A DNA stretch of 64,000 nucleotides, from the NCBI GenBank assembly GCA_034359265.1, contig CP136892.1, positions 12,758,501 through 12,822,500 of the forward strand, written 5' to 3'. Origin of the DNA: Canna indica (lineage: Eukaryota > Streptophyta > Magnoliopsida > Zingiberales > Cannaceae). Of this stretch, positions 35,616 to 47,689 are shown in pieces. The translations under genes and the position numbers were made by a program. Under the pieces are notes generated by a model. That model saw nothing but the letters and a program-made list of their open reading frames with translations, had not been told where the DNA came from and searched no databases. Positions within the stretch are counted from its first letter, which is position 1, and every line of letters begins with the position of its first letter.

Positions 35616-36733
35616 CACTACTAGAAACTTGGTCTTCAGCAACGGCCGTTCAAGCCGTTGCTATTTGCAACGGCATTCTTACGACCGCCCGAGCCGTTGC
35701 AGATATTTGTATCTGCAACGGCGTTCTAACGGACACGCGAGCTGTTGCGGATTATTTTAATTATCCGCAACGGCTTTCTGACGGAAAGGCGGGCCGTTGC
35801 TAATATTTTAATTATCAGCAACGGCTTTCTAACGGACAAGTGAGCCGTTGCTGATGATAACTTATTAGCAACGGCTTTCTAACGGGCGAGTGAGCCGTTG
35901 TTGAAAAGTTTATATAGGGCACGCAGTCGCGCCCGACCCTTATTCCTCCCGCTGCTGCCGCCGCCGTCTCCTACTCCCGCCCGTCGCCGCCGCTGCCGAC
36001 GCAGACGACGCCTCTTCCTCCTCCCGTTGCTGCCGACTTTTTCAGGTATGCCTCGTCGGCCGGCCGTCTCTTCCCGTTGCGGCCAGCGCGAAATCCGACC
36101 GATACCCTTTTTTAAGGGTTTCGGCCGGTGGCGGTCGGCCGATGGCCGCCGCCGGACCTTTTACAGTGGCCGGACAGTGTCTCCGGCCACTGTACACCGG
36201 CGCCGGAGTCCACCTGACTCCGGCGCCGGGAATTTGTAGTATAATAAATATTTTTTAAACTGTTTTTTAATTGTTAATTAATTATTTAGATTAATTATTT
36301 AATTTGTTAGATTAATTGTTTAATTTGTTAGATTAATTATTAGGGTTTAGATTAATTTTAGAATTGTCCACTTCGGACGCGCGCCGGAATCGTCCACTTC
36401 GGACACGCGCCAAAATCGTCCACTTCGGATGCGCGCAGGAATCGTCCACATCGGACGCGCGCCGGAATCGTCCACATGGGACGCGCGCCGGAATCGTCCA
36501 CTTCGGACGCGCGCCGGAATCGTCCAATATGGACTCAAACTGTCTCGAAACATTTAGAAAATAATCATGCATCCGACGAGTTCATATGTTTCACGTACGC
36601 ATCGACGAGTCGGATATGATTTAGCAAAACCTTAGATCCGTTCGGGGATTGTATGTTCGTGTAAAAGAAGTAGATGATCTTTTATACGACGTACAATTCT
36701 TGAATTGTCCCTGATTGGACAATTTGGGAATAT

Positions 36734-36924
36734 AGTTATTTGTACTGCACTTACGTTTTTATTTTAACTGTTAACTAATTATTCTAAATTTCGGCAACAT
36801 CTCTCTTGTTCTCCGATACGCGCCCAGATGATATGCGTATTCGGAGAACTGTAGGGAGATGCTGCCGAAATTTAGAATAATTAGTTAACAGTTAAAATAA
36901 AAACGTAAGTGCAGTACGAATAAC
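36734..36924. repeat. CACTA leader-intron hairpin, copy 2
   Basis: The same long hairpin as at 15732-15921. Relative to copy 1 the stem pair A:T (15791:15862) is G:C here (36794:36865), changed on both arms. Confidence 0.95.
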
Positions 36925-36998
36925 ATAAATCCCGAATGGAATAGGACAATCTCACCTAAAGACATTAACCAAAGAAATTGTCATTGATTGACAGAATC

Positions 36999-38719
36999 AT
37001 GTCGGCTGATCGAAGTTGGATGTACCGACGTATTGATCGTGGAGCTTTAACGAATGAGTTTCGATTAGGCGTAACGTACTTCCTAAATTTCGCCTATTCG
37101 AATCGGAATTTCGTTAGCATGGGTGATCAAATCCGATGTCCGTGCCGTATTTGTTCAAATGGATGATTTTTGGATCGGGAGACTGTCACTCTGCATCTAT
37201 ATACCAAAGGATTTGCACCAAGATATTTTCTATGGACTTGTCACGGGGAGTCACGCGAAGTCGGGACGTCGAGCAATCCTGTCGTTCAGAAATATGGTGA
37301 ATCTTCCTCTGCTGGTGCTTCTTCATCCGGTCAATGTAATCCCTATAGAACTATGATACTTGATAGTCTTGGGGGTCAATTCCACCTGAATGATAATGTT
37401 GATCGACCAGTTCTTCAGACATCAGTCCCACCAGATACTACAGCGGTTGATATCACAGAAGTACAAACTGCGGTAGAGATTGAATTACCGAATAAATAAG
37501 CTGCAGAATTTTACGAGATGTTGAAAGCTGCCGATGAACCTTTGTATGAGAATTGTCCTAAATACACTAGGTTTTCAGCAATGACACAGCTCTTAAACAT
37601 CAAGGCTGATTGTAATATCAGTGGAGTTGCGTATGATCGGATTGCTGGATTGATTAATGGAATGATGCCTACTGATAACAAGTTTGAGCCAACTTTTTAT
37701 AAGACTAAAAAGCTAATGAGAAAATTGGGGCTTGGGTACGAAAAAATACACGCGTGCCAAAATAACTGCATTTTATATTATAAAGAAAATGTGCAGTAGG
37801 ATAAATGCCCTGTATGTCAACACCCTCGTTCCAAGGAGAAGAAATCGGTCTGACAGAAAAATATCCCGTTTAAGGTGCTTCGGTATTTTCCACTAACACC
37901 GAGGCTTCAAAGATTATTCATGTCGGAAAAAATAGCCCCCTACATGAGTTGGCATGCAAGAAGTCGTGATGATACAGTAATGACTCATCCATCTGACAGT
38001 GAAGCATGGAAACATTTGGATACATGTTATCCTTCATTTGCTAGGGATACTAGAAATATCAGATTGGGATTGTGCACAGATGGTTTTAATTCGTTTGGAC
38101 ATTCTGCAACTCCTTATTCAGTTTGGCCAGTGCTGCTGACAGTTTATAATTTGCCACCGTCAATGTGCATGAAAGATGAATTTATTTATCTTTCGATGAT
38201 TATTTCGGGTCCTAAGGGTCCGCGAAAAGAAATTGACATATTTCTCAGACCCTTGATAGATGAATTGAAAATATTGTGGACTGAGGGAGCTGTCACTTAT
38301 GATTGTCATCGGAAGCAAAACTTCAATTTAAAGGTCGCGATCTTGTGGACAATCAATGATTTCCCGACGTATATGGCTTTGCAGATAGTGGTCATGCGCG
38401 AGCCGTACTAGGGCCACTTGGGGCACCGACCCCTCCGGTCGCTGGTGAGCGGCCGTCCACCTCTAGATCCAGTTATGATCATAGTAGCAGAATAAGGACT
38501 CTAGAGGACACGATCGCGCGTCAGACTGAGATGATGGAGCGCCAGAGTCAGATGATGGTGGATATACAAGCTATGCTACGCAACATGTCAGGTCATCCCG
38601 AAGCAGGCATCTCTTCGGCATCATCTAATCCATCGTCCTCGAGTCAGTCCACGTCGGTGTACACTCAAGCACTCCAGACCCCGCCATATGATCCAGGCCA
38701 TCCTCCATCGTCATCGTGA
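36999..38719 (+). pseudogene. Deleted and broken transposase of CACTA copy 2, joined to the TNPA tail
   Basis: From the ATG at 36999 it follows the copy 1 transposase to LWTINDFPTY, then runs at about 38365 into sequence homologous to the TNPA-like last exon, in another frame (the TNPA tail frame resumes around 38531-38719). The break lies at a short shared CGCGTA-type motif present at both source points in copy 1 (17363 and 20638). Premature stops: TGA for CGA at 37165, TAA for GAA near 37497, TAG for TTG near 37798 and TGA for CGA near 37852. No functional product is expected. Confidence 0.93.
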
Positions 38720-40405
38720 GATTTTTTTTATATTGACTTTGTTACTGAGATATTGAACTTGTTTAATTTATATTGACTTTGTTACTGAGATATTGATACT
38801 TCAATTTTGCATTTGAATTGTTTTTATACTATCGTGGATAATTAGCAATATAAATATAATTATTTTGATGTATATCTTGGTGTGTTTGTGATGTGTGAAT
38901 GAATGTGTGTATGAGTGTGTGAGTTATGTATCAGATAATGTATCAATGTATCAATGGAAATTTGGAATTTTAAATTTTTTCGTTACCAGGTACACATCAT
39001 CAGCAACGGCTTTCCCACGGCCATCCGTGGGAATGCCGTTGCTAAAAGTGTATCGAAAGTCGTTGCTGATGACCTACAGCAACGGCTTAGTGACGAGATT
39101 TTACTAACGGCGTTGCTACGGACTCAGCGGCCGTTGCTATTAATGTTATCAGCAACGGCTCCGTGTCCGTGGCAAAACCGTTGCTGATAATATTGTTAGC
39201 AATGGCCCGAGCGGCCGTTGCCGATCCGTCGCTAAGTTATCAGCAACGCGAATTTCTGTCACGGCTCTATTGCAACGGCCCGGCCGTTGCTGATGCTCTT
39301 CAGCAACGGCTCAGCAACGGCATCAGCCGTTGCTGAAGACCAAGTTTCTAGTAGTGTGAGGGCGGGCCGGCCTGGAGTCATGAGTAGGATAGCTTGGAGT
39401 TGATGACTTCCCCTTGGTGGGAACCTCCTCTTCTGTCATGGTGACCCCTGTTCATGTCGAAGTGTCATCGGAACCGGTGGTTGATCTCATCGATCATGCA
39501 GCTACCTAGAGATGCTTATGATGTCGAACCGGTCGCGGTCGTGCAACCTAAGCTGTAAGTGCGAGGCAGGGAGGGGGAACCCTCGGGAAGTGGATGAGGG
39601 CATCATCGAGGTCCCCGAAGCTGACGTCGGTGGTGGAGTGGAGGAACGAGAGTTAGAGTAGAGCAGTGAGGTCACTGGCGTTGGAGACAAATAAGAAGGG
39701 AAGGTGGAGGCATATTTTTTTGATGAGGGCGGATGATGTGTGAAATGTTAGATGCTTAGTGTTGTTATTGAATATTTATTATTTTGAATGGATAAGATTT
39801 TTGTTGGATGATAAAAGATATGTTTTATCATATTTTGAATCATATCTTGGGATTGAAATATTTTAGATAATTTGTTACTATTATAGGTCAAAATATTATT
39901 TTTATTTCGGTTTATTATAATTTTTTTTAAAAAAAATTCTTAAAGTTTTCGACGAAATTACCGACAACATGTCGTCGGAATTGAAATTACCGACGAACCT
40001 ATTGTCGGAGACACGTCGATAAATACTGACAAAATTTAGTCGATAATTCGTCAGTAATTACCGACCACTTTTTGAATGGAATATGAGAGGAAAGTAGTCG
40101 GTAATTATCGACCACTTTTTCGATGGTATTTATAGCCTGTAATTACCGATGAGCTACCGATAAAACTTTTGTCGATAATTACCGAGGAACTACCGACAGC
40201 TTTTCGATTAAAATCTTGATCGATAATTACCGATAATATTTTTTGTCGATAAACGGTCGTTAGCCGTTTCGACCAAGGTTTTACCAATGCAAATTTTGGC
40301 CTCGAAAATCAGTCAAAATTTGGTCGGTAAATCAATATTTTCGACAAACTTTCGACCACTCGATTCCAATGACCGCCTGAAATCATTATATTTCTCGTAA
40401 TAATT

Positions 40406-41002
40406 GAATATAGATACCGTTTTTACTCGATTGATACGAATAAACTTGCTAATCCTACCTACTGCTAAAAGACAGGAAGATAGGGAAAACTATCACGTGT
40501 ATTTGGAGGCAGGTGTACATTTAATGAATGCGATTTATACTGATACACGTAGTGACGAAATTATGAGCTATTTGTTCCTTGCGGGGATGTTTTTTGTGTG
40601 TCCCCACTTGTCTCATTTGGTAATCGCTTGGTGGTGCCTCCACCACTCTACCTATCCCCTCCTTTCTCTCTCACTCTTTATTTCTCATTAGAAGAAGCAT
40701 ATGTTGTCGACAGAAAGATCACCATTAGAGGAGGACCAGAGTAGCTCAGCGTTCTTCAATTCCAATAGCTGTAACAAAGCTGTATCTGCTGCGCGCCTAA
40801 CTACGTGACTGTGAGTTCCAAATTACACCCACAACCCAACAATTAATTAATTCCATGTACCCATAATACATTCATTTTACCTCATCTTCTTTAATTTACA
40901 ACACTACATACGCGTACGTATAAAGTCTTGTTCTTGTTCTCCCCAAGAAGAAGAGAAGAAGAATAAAAGCTTGATTTCACCTGAGAGAACAGAAGCCACC
41001 TA
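40406..41002 (+). promoter_or_regulatory. Upstream region and leader of the IDD gene
   Basis: No other gene seen. The last 150 bp, with purine-rich AAGAAGAAGAGAAGAAG at 40947-40963, is the probable untranslated leader. The transcription start is not determinable. Confidence 0.4.
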
Positions 41003-42994
41003 ATGCTAAGCTCACCTTCACCAATTCCTCCGCCGCCTCCTCCTCCTCCTCCTTCTCCATTTGGCGGTACTAACATAAAGAAAAGGCGAAGACCGGCAGG
41101 CACTCCGGGTAATTAAATATCAGATCGATCTTTGCGTAGGGTTAACCCAATCTGGAAACAGGCATCTCGTCATCATTCTTTGTCTGCAGACCCGGATGCG
41201 GAGGTGGTAGCGCTGTCGCCGGGGACGCTGCTGGAGTCGGACCGCTATGTGTGCGAGATCTGCAACCAGGCGTTCCGGAGGGAGCAGAATCTGCAGATGC
41301 ACCTGCGGCGGCACAAGGTGCCGTGGAAGCTGCTGAAGCGGCCGGAGTCCACGGTAAAGCGGGTGTTCGTGTGCCCGGAGCCGAGCTGCCTCCATCACGA
41401 CCCGCGCCACGCCCTCGGCGACCTCGTCGGGATCAAGAAGCACTTCCGGCGCAAGCACAGCAGCCACCGGCAGTGGATCTGCGCCAAGTGCGGCAAGGAC
41501 TACGCCGTGCAGTCGGACTACAAGGCCCACCTGAGGACCTGCGGCACCCGCGGCCATTCCTGCGACTGCGGCCGCGTCTTCTCCAGGTGCTTGCTCAATC
41601 TATTACACTCGTTTCTTTACATCAAATTGAATATGCTTGGGGGACTTTTTGTACTGCAGCGGCCTCCATTAATTCCCGAACAAACTAATATTAATTTCTT
41701 TTCTTCACTTGTGATCTGATGGGGTTTCTATATTTTGCAGCAACGCTAGCCATTCCCAAAAGCAACTACTCACTCGTGTTTATTAATTTTTTTAGTACAT
41801 TTCAGTTCCAAAATGCTTATCCCAAAGCTACAGTACTCTTAATTTCTATATATGTTCTTATAATTACATTATTTCCTTCCTTAATTTTCTTCATTTCCCT
41901 TTTGTAATTTTATAATTGCATGCATCGATCTATTTGTTTCAATAACATTAAAATGCTATTTGCTACGCATAATCACAATTTTTCAAAGCTAGGATATATT
42001 TTAATTGAAAACTTCCACTATTTTTTTTATATACTATCAGTTTTTTTTCTTGGACTTTTGAGGCTAAAATATCATCTCAGTAACATCAACTCAATTCCAT
42101 ATACTAAAATAGCTTTCTCCATACTTCAAAATAGATAGTATGTACTTGTATTTTGAGTGTCCTTGAACTTAACGCTAAAAATTTCTTGGCATCTCTCTTT
42201 GCAATCTGTAACTGTATCTAATTTTGATCTCTAAATTAAGGGTGGAGAGCTTCATCGAGCACCAAGACACATGCAGGGCCGGCCGAACTGAAGCGACGGT
42301 CCTGATACCGACGCCAACCTCTGCTGCCATCTTCAGTCACACAATGTGGTCGGACGCCCTAGAAATGGCAAATCGAGCCGTTAACTTTGTAGGCCAGCAT
42401 GCTCCCTCATTGCCAACATCTGCGCCAACCTTTGCGCAAGATCAACCTCCCTCGTCGCCACCCAGTCGGCAACACAGCACCTACAACACTGAGCTCCAAC
42501 TCCTACCTCCAACTACTAACTCGCTCCCCGCTTGCTCCTCCGCTGAATCACCTCCCACAAACGACGAGTTCGAGATCACCAAGTTGCAGCTCTCCCTCGG
42601 TCCTTCCGTTGACCACTGGCAATCCGCCGACCCGCAACGCGCGGCCGCTCGCCTCAAAGACGAGACGATGGAGCAGCTGAAGCTCGCCATGGCAGAGAAG
42701 GAATTGGCCGGCAAGGTGAGGCGGGAAGCAAGGAGGTTGCACCAGTTGGCCGAGGAAGAGTTGGAGAACGCAAAGAGGATCAGGCGTCATTCACAAGCCG
42801 AGCTGAATCAAGCTCGTCTCACTAGAGAACGCACCGCGAAGCAAATCGAATCATTTGATTCCATGATTACTTGCAATGCTTGCAAGCAGCAGTTCCAGGC
42901 GAAGCCAGCTGCAATGGCATCGGAGGAGAACTCTTTGGTTGTGAGCTACATGTCGGAGGTGACGGAGGCCGAAGAGGAGAACTGTCGCCATTAA
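41003..42994 (+). CDS. INDETERMINATE-DOMAIN zinc-finger transcription factor (IDD14/15/16 type)
   Basis: Nuclear DNA-binding protein. Exons 41003-41108, 41190-41586 and 42241-42994 (phases 1 and 2, GT-AG) give 418 aa. After a proline-rich N-terminus and a basic [10 protein letters not shown] nuclear signal comes the ID domain in order: C2H2 finger 1 ([19 protein letters not shown]), finger 2 ([18 protein letters not shown] then IKKHFRRKH), and two C2HC fingers ([19 protein letters not shown] and [22 protein letters not shown], the latter split by intron 2). The second half holds an LQLSLGPS motif and a long coiled coil (about residues 300-375, [32 protein letters not shown]). The KRRRPAGTP start and coiled coil place it with the IDD14/15/16 subgroup, which in Arabidopsis and rice acts in gravitropism, organ angle and starch-related control; the role here is inferred. 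Intron 2 is 654 bp. Confidence 0.93.
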
Positions 42995-44106
42995 TTATTT
43001 CCCGCTACGGGATTGAGATCTTATAAAATAATCGAACTCCTACTATGTCATGCGGTCTTCTTTTTTTATTAATAATTTTAAGTTGATAATAATGTATTTT
43101 TAAGGATGACTATGTCGTCTGTAATTGATAGTGCAGCCAAATTCATTAATAAGCATCAATTAACAGGTCTGTTTTGAGAGATGAAATGATCGATACACTT
43201 GAGAAAAAGCCTTAATGGTAATTAATCTACATCTTGTTCTTATTTAATTAGCTAGCTTTAATCTGATTGAAAAAGAAAAGATTGATACAAATATATCTGA
43301 TATCATTGTTTGATTGTACATATGTGAAATCCATCTGATATTAGTACTGATGTACTAATAATTTAAGTTCAATAAACATTAGGATGCAAAATAAATATTT
43401 TTTCTTGTAATGCATGCATTACTTTAGCTTTCACTATTTCCATCTCTTTCACTATACCTAATACTGTATACGGTTTTCTTTTCATCATTTCTAAGCTGAA
43501 AAGTTTATGTAGATGCCTTCACACTACCTTCTTACATCTTTATCGTAAAAACTAAAATCAATTTGACTGAATCAATCTTTCATCCGAATAATCCATTAGA
43601 TACTGTATCAAAATTACAAAATCCTTATCAAAAAATAAATTTAACATTATAATATTTTTTCAGTATAATTATGTTACTAATCGAAAGCTTTATCAAAAAA
43701 TAATTTAGTGATAAAATTAGAATTGTTTCGTCATAATATTTGTGCTGATTGTCACAAATATGTCTCACTTAGTGGCACGCTATTTACCACAATTTTCTGC
43801 AAATGATATCATAATTTTTTTAATGGATACAATGAAAACTGGTGAAATCCCACCACACACTTGACCCAAATTAAATTTCTAATTTGTATGTATTTTTTAT
43901 AGTTATTGACCTAGATGGATTAAGCTAATTGATACTTGGTTTGTGAGGACCTACTTGATTTTGAGTAGTTTGGGTTTTAATTAATGGATCGAGTGCTCAA
44001 TGGAGGAGTTAACTCAAGAGCTTTTTGTCTAAACTCTTTTTGCTATTTGGAGTACTCATAATTAGGTTATGTTTAAGTATAAGCTAAGCCTTAACATCAA
44101 AGTGAT
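42995..44106. other. IDD 3' region and AT-rich intergenic DNA
   Basis: The 3' untranslated region of the IDD gene followed by AT-rich DNA; no supported gene. Confidence 0.4.
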
Positions 44107-44684
44107 TGTAATACCGCACTTTAGTCCTACGTAGGGAGAATATTAGATGTTATGTTGGCTTATAAGGCTTGATGGGTGTGCTACCATAAACTTCAACTTA
44201 AGCATTTTAATTAGGCCAATAGGTTGGCCTATATATGAAGTTGGTGGGTTAATTATCCCATCAAGCGAGTTGTAACAAATGGTATCAGAGCAGGACCTAG
44301 TCCTAGGCATGGTGAGGGAGCCTATGTGAGAAAGGGCTGCCCCGGTGATGGGGTGGAGCCGCTACTAGGCTAGGCCTCACATGCCACCGACTTGGGTGTG
44401 ATTCTGGGCTATGTGTTAGACTTGAGTTTGGCCTTGACGAGGACGTCAAGACATAGGTCTATGTGTTAGACTTGAGTTGGGCCTTGACGAGGACGTCAAG
44501 ACATAAGTGGGGGAGATTGTAATACCCCACTTTAGTCCCACATAGGGAGAATATTAGATGTTATGTTGGCTTATAAGACTTGATGGGTGTGCTACCATAA
44601 ACTTCAGCTTAAGCATTTTAATTAGGCCAATAGGTTGGCCTATGAAGTTGGTGGGATAATTATCCCATCAAGCGAGTTGTAACA
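44107..44684 (+). mobile_element. TRIM-type miniature LTR retrotransposon, 578 bp
   Basis: 5' LTR 44107-44277 and 3' LTR 44518-44684 are about 170 bp each and nearly identical apart from small differences, both starting TGTAATACC and ending GTTGTAACA. Two bases after the 5' LTR lies TGGTATCAGAGC (44280-44291), the standard primer-binding site complementary to initiator methionine tRNA. A polypurine tract, AAGTGGGGGAGAT, abuts the 3' LTR. The 240-bp interior has no coding capacity and contains a direct repeat of a GTGTTAGACTTGAGTT segment (44413 and 44463). Flanking pentamers GTGAT and GTAGC do not match well. It depends on proteins supplied by other elements. Confidence 0.92.
44280..44291 (+). 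promoter_or_regulatory. Primer-binding site of the TRIM element
   Basis: TGGTATCAGAGC, complementary to the 3' end of initiator methionine tRNA, placed 2 nt after the 5' LTR. Confidence 0.95.
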
Positions 44685-47600
44685 GTAGCTATCTCTACTA
44701 TATATGGATAGATCCTTATGAGAAAAATCCTGAAGTTAGAAATTCATGACAAAACTAGAGTCAAGCACCAATTGGTTATATTAACTACAACTGATCAGAT
44801 ATATGGTTCCTTTGGTAGGAATAAATTTGTTCATTTATTCTGCAAACAAAACTTTGTTCTTTTATTCTGCAAAAAAAAACTTTGTTCTTTTATTTATTTA
44901 ATGGTGTGTATCTAAATTTAATTTTAAGCAATGAAGTTCATGCTATGAAAGATGCATAAATTCATGTTAAGGGACTAAAACTCTAGTCGGGAGTGCAATG
45001 ACAAAGTGCATTTAATGCTAACAATATTTGTGAAAAAAAAAGTGTTTGGTAAATACATGGTATAAAAATGCTTTCAGCTGAAAAATTTATTCTCGAAGTT
45101 GTTTTATACAAAGTAATGGATCGAGGTGGTACTTTTCCTGAAGTTGCCTTTCCAAAATAATTCACAAAAATTGAAGTATCGATAAACGTGCAGAGTTTAA
45201 ATCTTTGTAAGTTATATTTGAATCAAGAGTGTTGCTATATCCTTCTAAAAATATGCTTATAATAATCTTCCTAACAACTCACAATAGCATGAGTTATAAT
45301 TTCATCAACAATCATGAGCACTTTATTAAATGTGAGTATTATGAGAATTATTAATTAGGCACATCAATTAGAAGGATTTAGTATTTTTGTTTGAATCAAA
45401 TCCTAAGCTCTAGACACATGTAATAGAGTTCCACTTCATTGGAAGACAAAGAAGACAGTTGCATGGAAAATCATGTTAAGAAATTAAAGAGCGTTTTTAA
45501 ATCAAAATACAAGTTCAATCGACTGATATCGACCGAAAAGGGTTACATATATGTTTGAATTGCCGATTACTTCCTATTGGAGATGCAGTAAAAGTCATAC
45601 CGACTTCAAAAAGTTTTGAACCCATAAACAATGAGTAAGATGACTCAGTTTTCACACCCAACAGAGAGATACTCGAGCAAAAGAAATTAATGTAAGAAGA
45701 AGAAGAAGAAAAGTAGATAAGATGAGGATCTCTGGGTTTTCTTTGCTTGACCCAGTATGTGAGTATTGCGCATTTTATTTTGCTTGACCTAGGATGTGGG
45801 TTTTTATTTTAATGTTGTTGACTCTTCTTTCTTTGCTTGACCCGAAAATTAAGGTGGATTTCCTTTCCTATGCTTGGCTCGGGCTATGAGTTTTTTCTAG
45901 AGCCTACTACCTCTAGTTACTAGTAGATGAGTACATGAGTCCAAACTTTTATTGTAATATATATTTCTTATGATCAATAATATATTTGTACTTGTCTTGG
46001 TGCTAAGAAAAAAAAAACTTTTTTCTATTTTGGATGACCAATGACCTCTCAATTTTTCTAAATATTATCAAAATAATTGTTCTGTACTCGCTGATTAGTC
46101 AATAGTATTTTCTACTATTTTCTTATTTTGAAACAAAAGCATGGATGAATTAGTTAAGCTAATCAAACTGGTACTCAATGACCTAGCTATATAATCATGT
46201 TTAAGATTTGATCGCTTCTACAATTAAAATTTGATCACCTTTAATTAAACTGATGTGATAATAGAAGTTGTTGTATATAAGCAAACAAAGAAAAATTACT
46301 TTGATTTTGGAGGATATATACTAAATTTCCAAGAAAGGCAAGAACATTATTTTCTTAAGAATTAAGTATAAAGAAACAAAAGATTTGAACCCTACTTGGG
46401 TAGACGAAAATTAAGCAGGGTGAATAGATTATGTTCTTTGGATAGGATCAGGAGAAGATAAATCATAATAAGTTTTTATTTATTTTAATAAATAAAAAAA
46501 GATCGAGAAGAGAATAAAAGATGAAAAGAGAGGAAAACTATATATATAATCCTCTACTTTCATGTAGCCACCATGAAGGTATAGTTGGCAAAATTTTTGA
46601 TTTAGTAATTTTATACACTTCCAAGCTCGCTACTATGTAATACAAAAAAAAATGTTTTTTAATACTTCATATAATTAATGTTTTTTATTTGCCTTACTTG
46701 CTATTAATTAATATTTACTATCTCATATATATTATTAAGTGGCCACTAATATGGGCACTTAGGAATCATCAACAATAATATTTGTTTACAAAAAAATGGC
46801 TAACTGTGTTCTCAAGAGAACCATGTAAAAAATCAAGAGATGGCATAAATTATATTGCAGATAGAGGCAACACATCTATAGAGAATTAAAATGGAAAGGA
46901 AAGAGAACTTTTAGAAAAGAAAAAGCCTACTTTCTATCTCATGCATTCAGACAAGGAGATCAGAAAGTTTTTCTTTCTGATATTAATATATAAAGGATTC
47001 ATGGTGTTAAAGAGAAGGATATGAAGGAGCAAACCAAGATATAAGAGAGATAGATGAATTGATCGTATTGGTAGAAGGGTGGAGAAGGGGCCTGTGTTTG
47101 TGAAGCGATGGTCAGCAGTACTGCAGTTGGTGAGGTAAGTACTTGGCATTACTGTTGTCTGTCCTCTTCTCCATTTAAAGCCGACAGCGCGTCTCTAGAG
47201 ATCTCCCGCCTCATGCACACAAATATTTGCCATGGTTTTCAGTGCCTTGCCCTTTTCGTGCAATCATGCATGCGGATATCTGCAAAGTTTGCTGCACAAT
47301 CCACAGGTGTGTCCTCTCTAGGGAAGAAAAACCCATCAGTTCGATCAGCAAGAACATCACATTATATACGTATTATTAATTATCGACTAAGACAACTCTT
47401 CTCCTCGGGAACAGTAATCAGTAATTATACATTCTTAATTAATTCTCGACAAGAAGAGTTGTCCCACCCTATAAATAATAAAAGATTAGTTTTATTTTGT
47501 TTCTTCAAGTTTTCAGATTTTATCAACTTAAACCTAATTTTTTTTAAAAAAGAAAATATGAACTTAGCTCTGAAATTTTAATTTTCAATTTTATTTAAGT

Positions 47601-47685
47601 TATTTCCAACTTTGATTCAGTTTGTCTTTTGAATCCGTTATATGTTTAAAACACTCGCGACATCTAGAACCCAATGAATGCTTGG
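44685..47685. other. AT-rich intergenic DNA, no supported gene
   Basis: No gene can be supported. At 45730-45900 the phrase TTTGCTTGACCC recurs three or four times with spacing of 50-80 bp, a weak diverged repeat. Around 47108-47150 an ATG is followed by 24 nt and a consensus donor GAGGTAAGTA, but no further exon is convincing. Confidence 0.35.
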
Positions 47686-47689
47686 GTAC

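Larger units (their letters stand above)
35616..39356 (+). mobile_element. CACTA element, copy 2, internally deleted
   Basis: Ends CACTACTAGAAACTTGG and, on the complement of the right end, the same sequence; perfect 3-bp TSD TGA (35613-35615 and 39357-39359). The TATA box, leader, six-unit 26-bp array (36372-36527), hairpin (36734-36924) and the first part of the transposase are colinear with copy 1 and very similar. At about 38365 it jumps from the middle of the transposase to the last exon of the TNPA-like gene, losing about 3.27 kb relative to copy 1. Non-autonomous, but with intact ends it could be moved in trans. Confidence 0.95.
33669..40402. mobile_element. Older CACTA element hosting CACTA copy 2
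   Basis: The left end CACTAGAAGAAATAT and the right end (reverse complement TATTACGAGAAATAT) are related. The right end has decayed from TAGTG to TAATA, yet a 3-bp TSD ATT remains on both sides (33666-33668 and 40403-40405). Both subterminal regions carry TTCCGACGA, TCGTCGGAA and TACCGACGA-type repeats (33690-34140 and 39950-40390), a family distinct from copies 1-3. Without the insertion it is about 3 kb. It encodes no recognisable transposase and carries unassigned sequence at 34240-35615 and 39360-39720. Confidence 0.75.

Noticed and set aside
41120..41557. Minus-strand and shifted frames over the zinc-finger exon
   Set aside because: Shadows of the GC-rich IDD exon; the real frame carries all zinc ligands.
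44101..44690. The paired TGTAATACC repeats as a simple segmental duplication
   Set aside because: The primer-binding site and polypurine tract in the right places make an LTR element the better explanation.
46934..47581. Possible small genes on both strands around a GAGGTAAGTA donor
   Set aside because: No second exon, conserved motif or homology could be supported.
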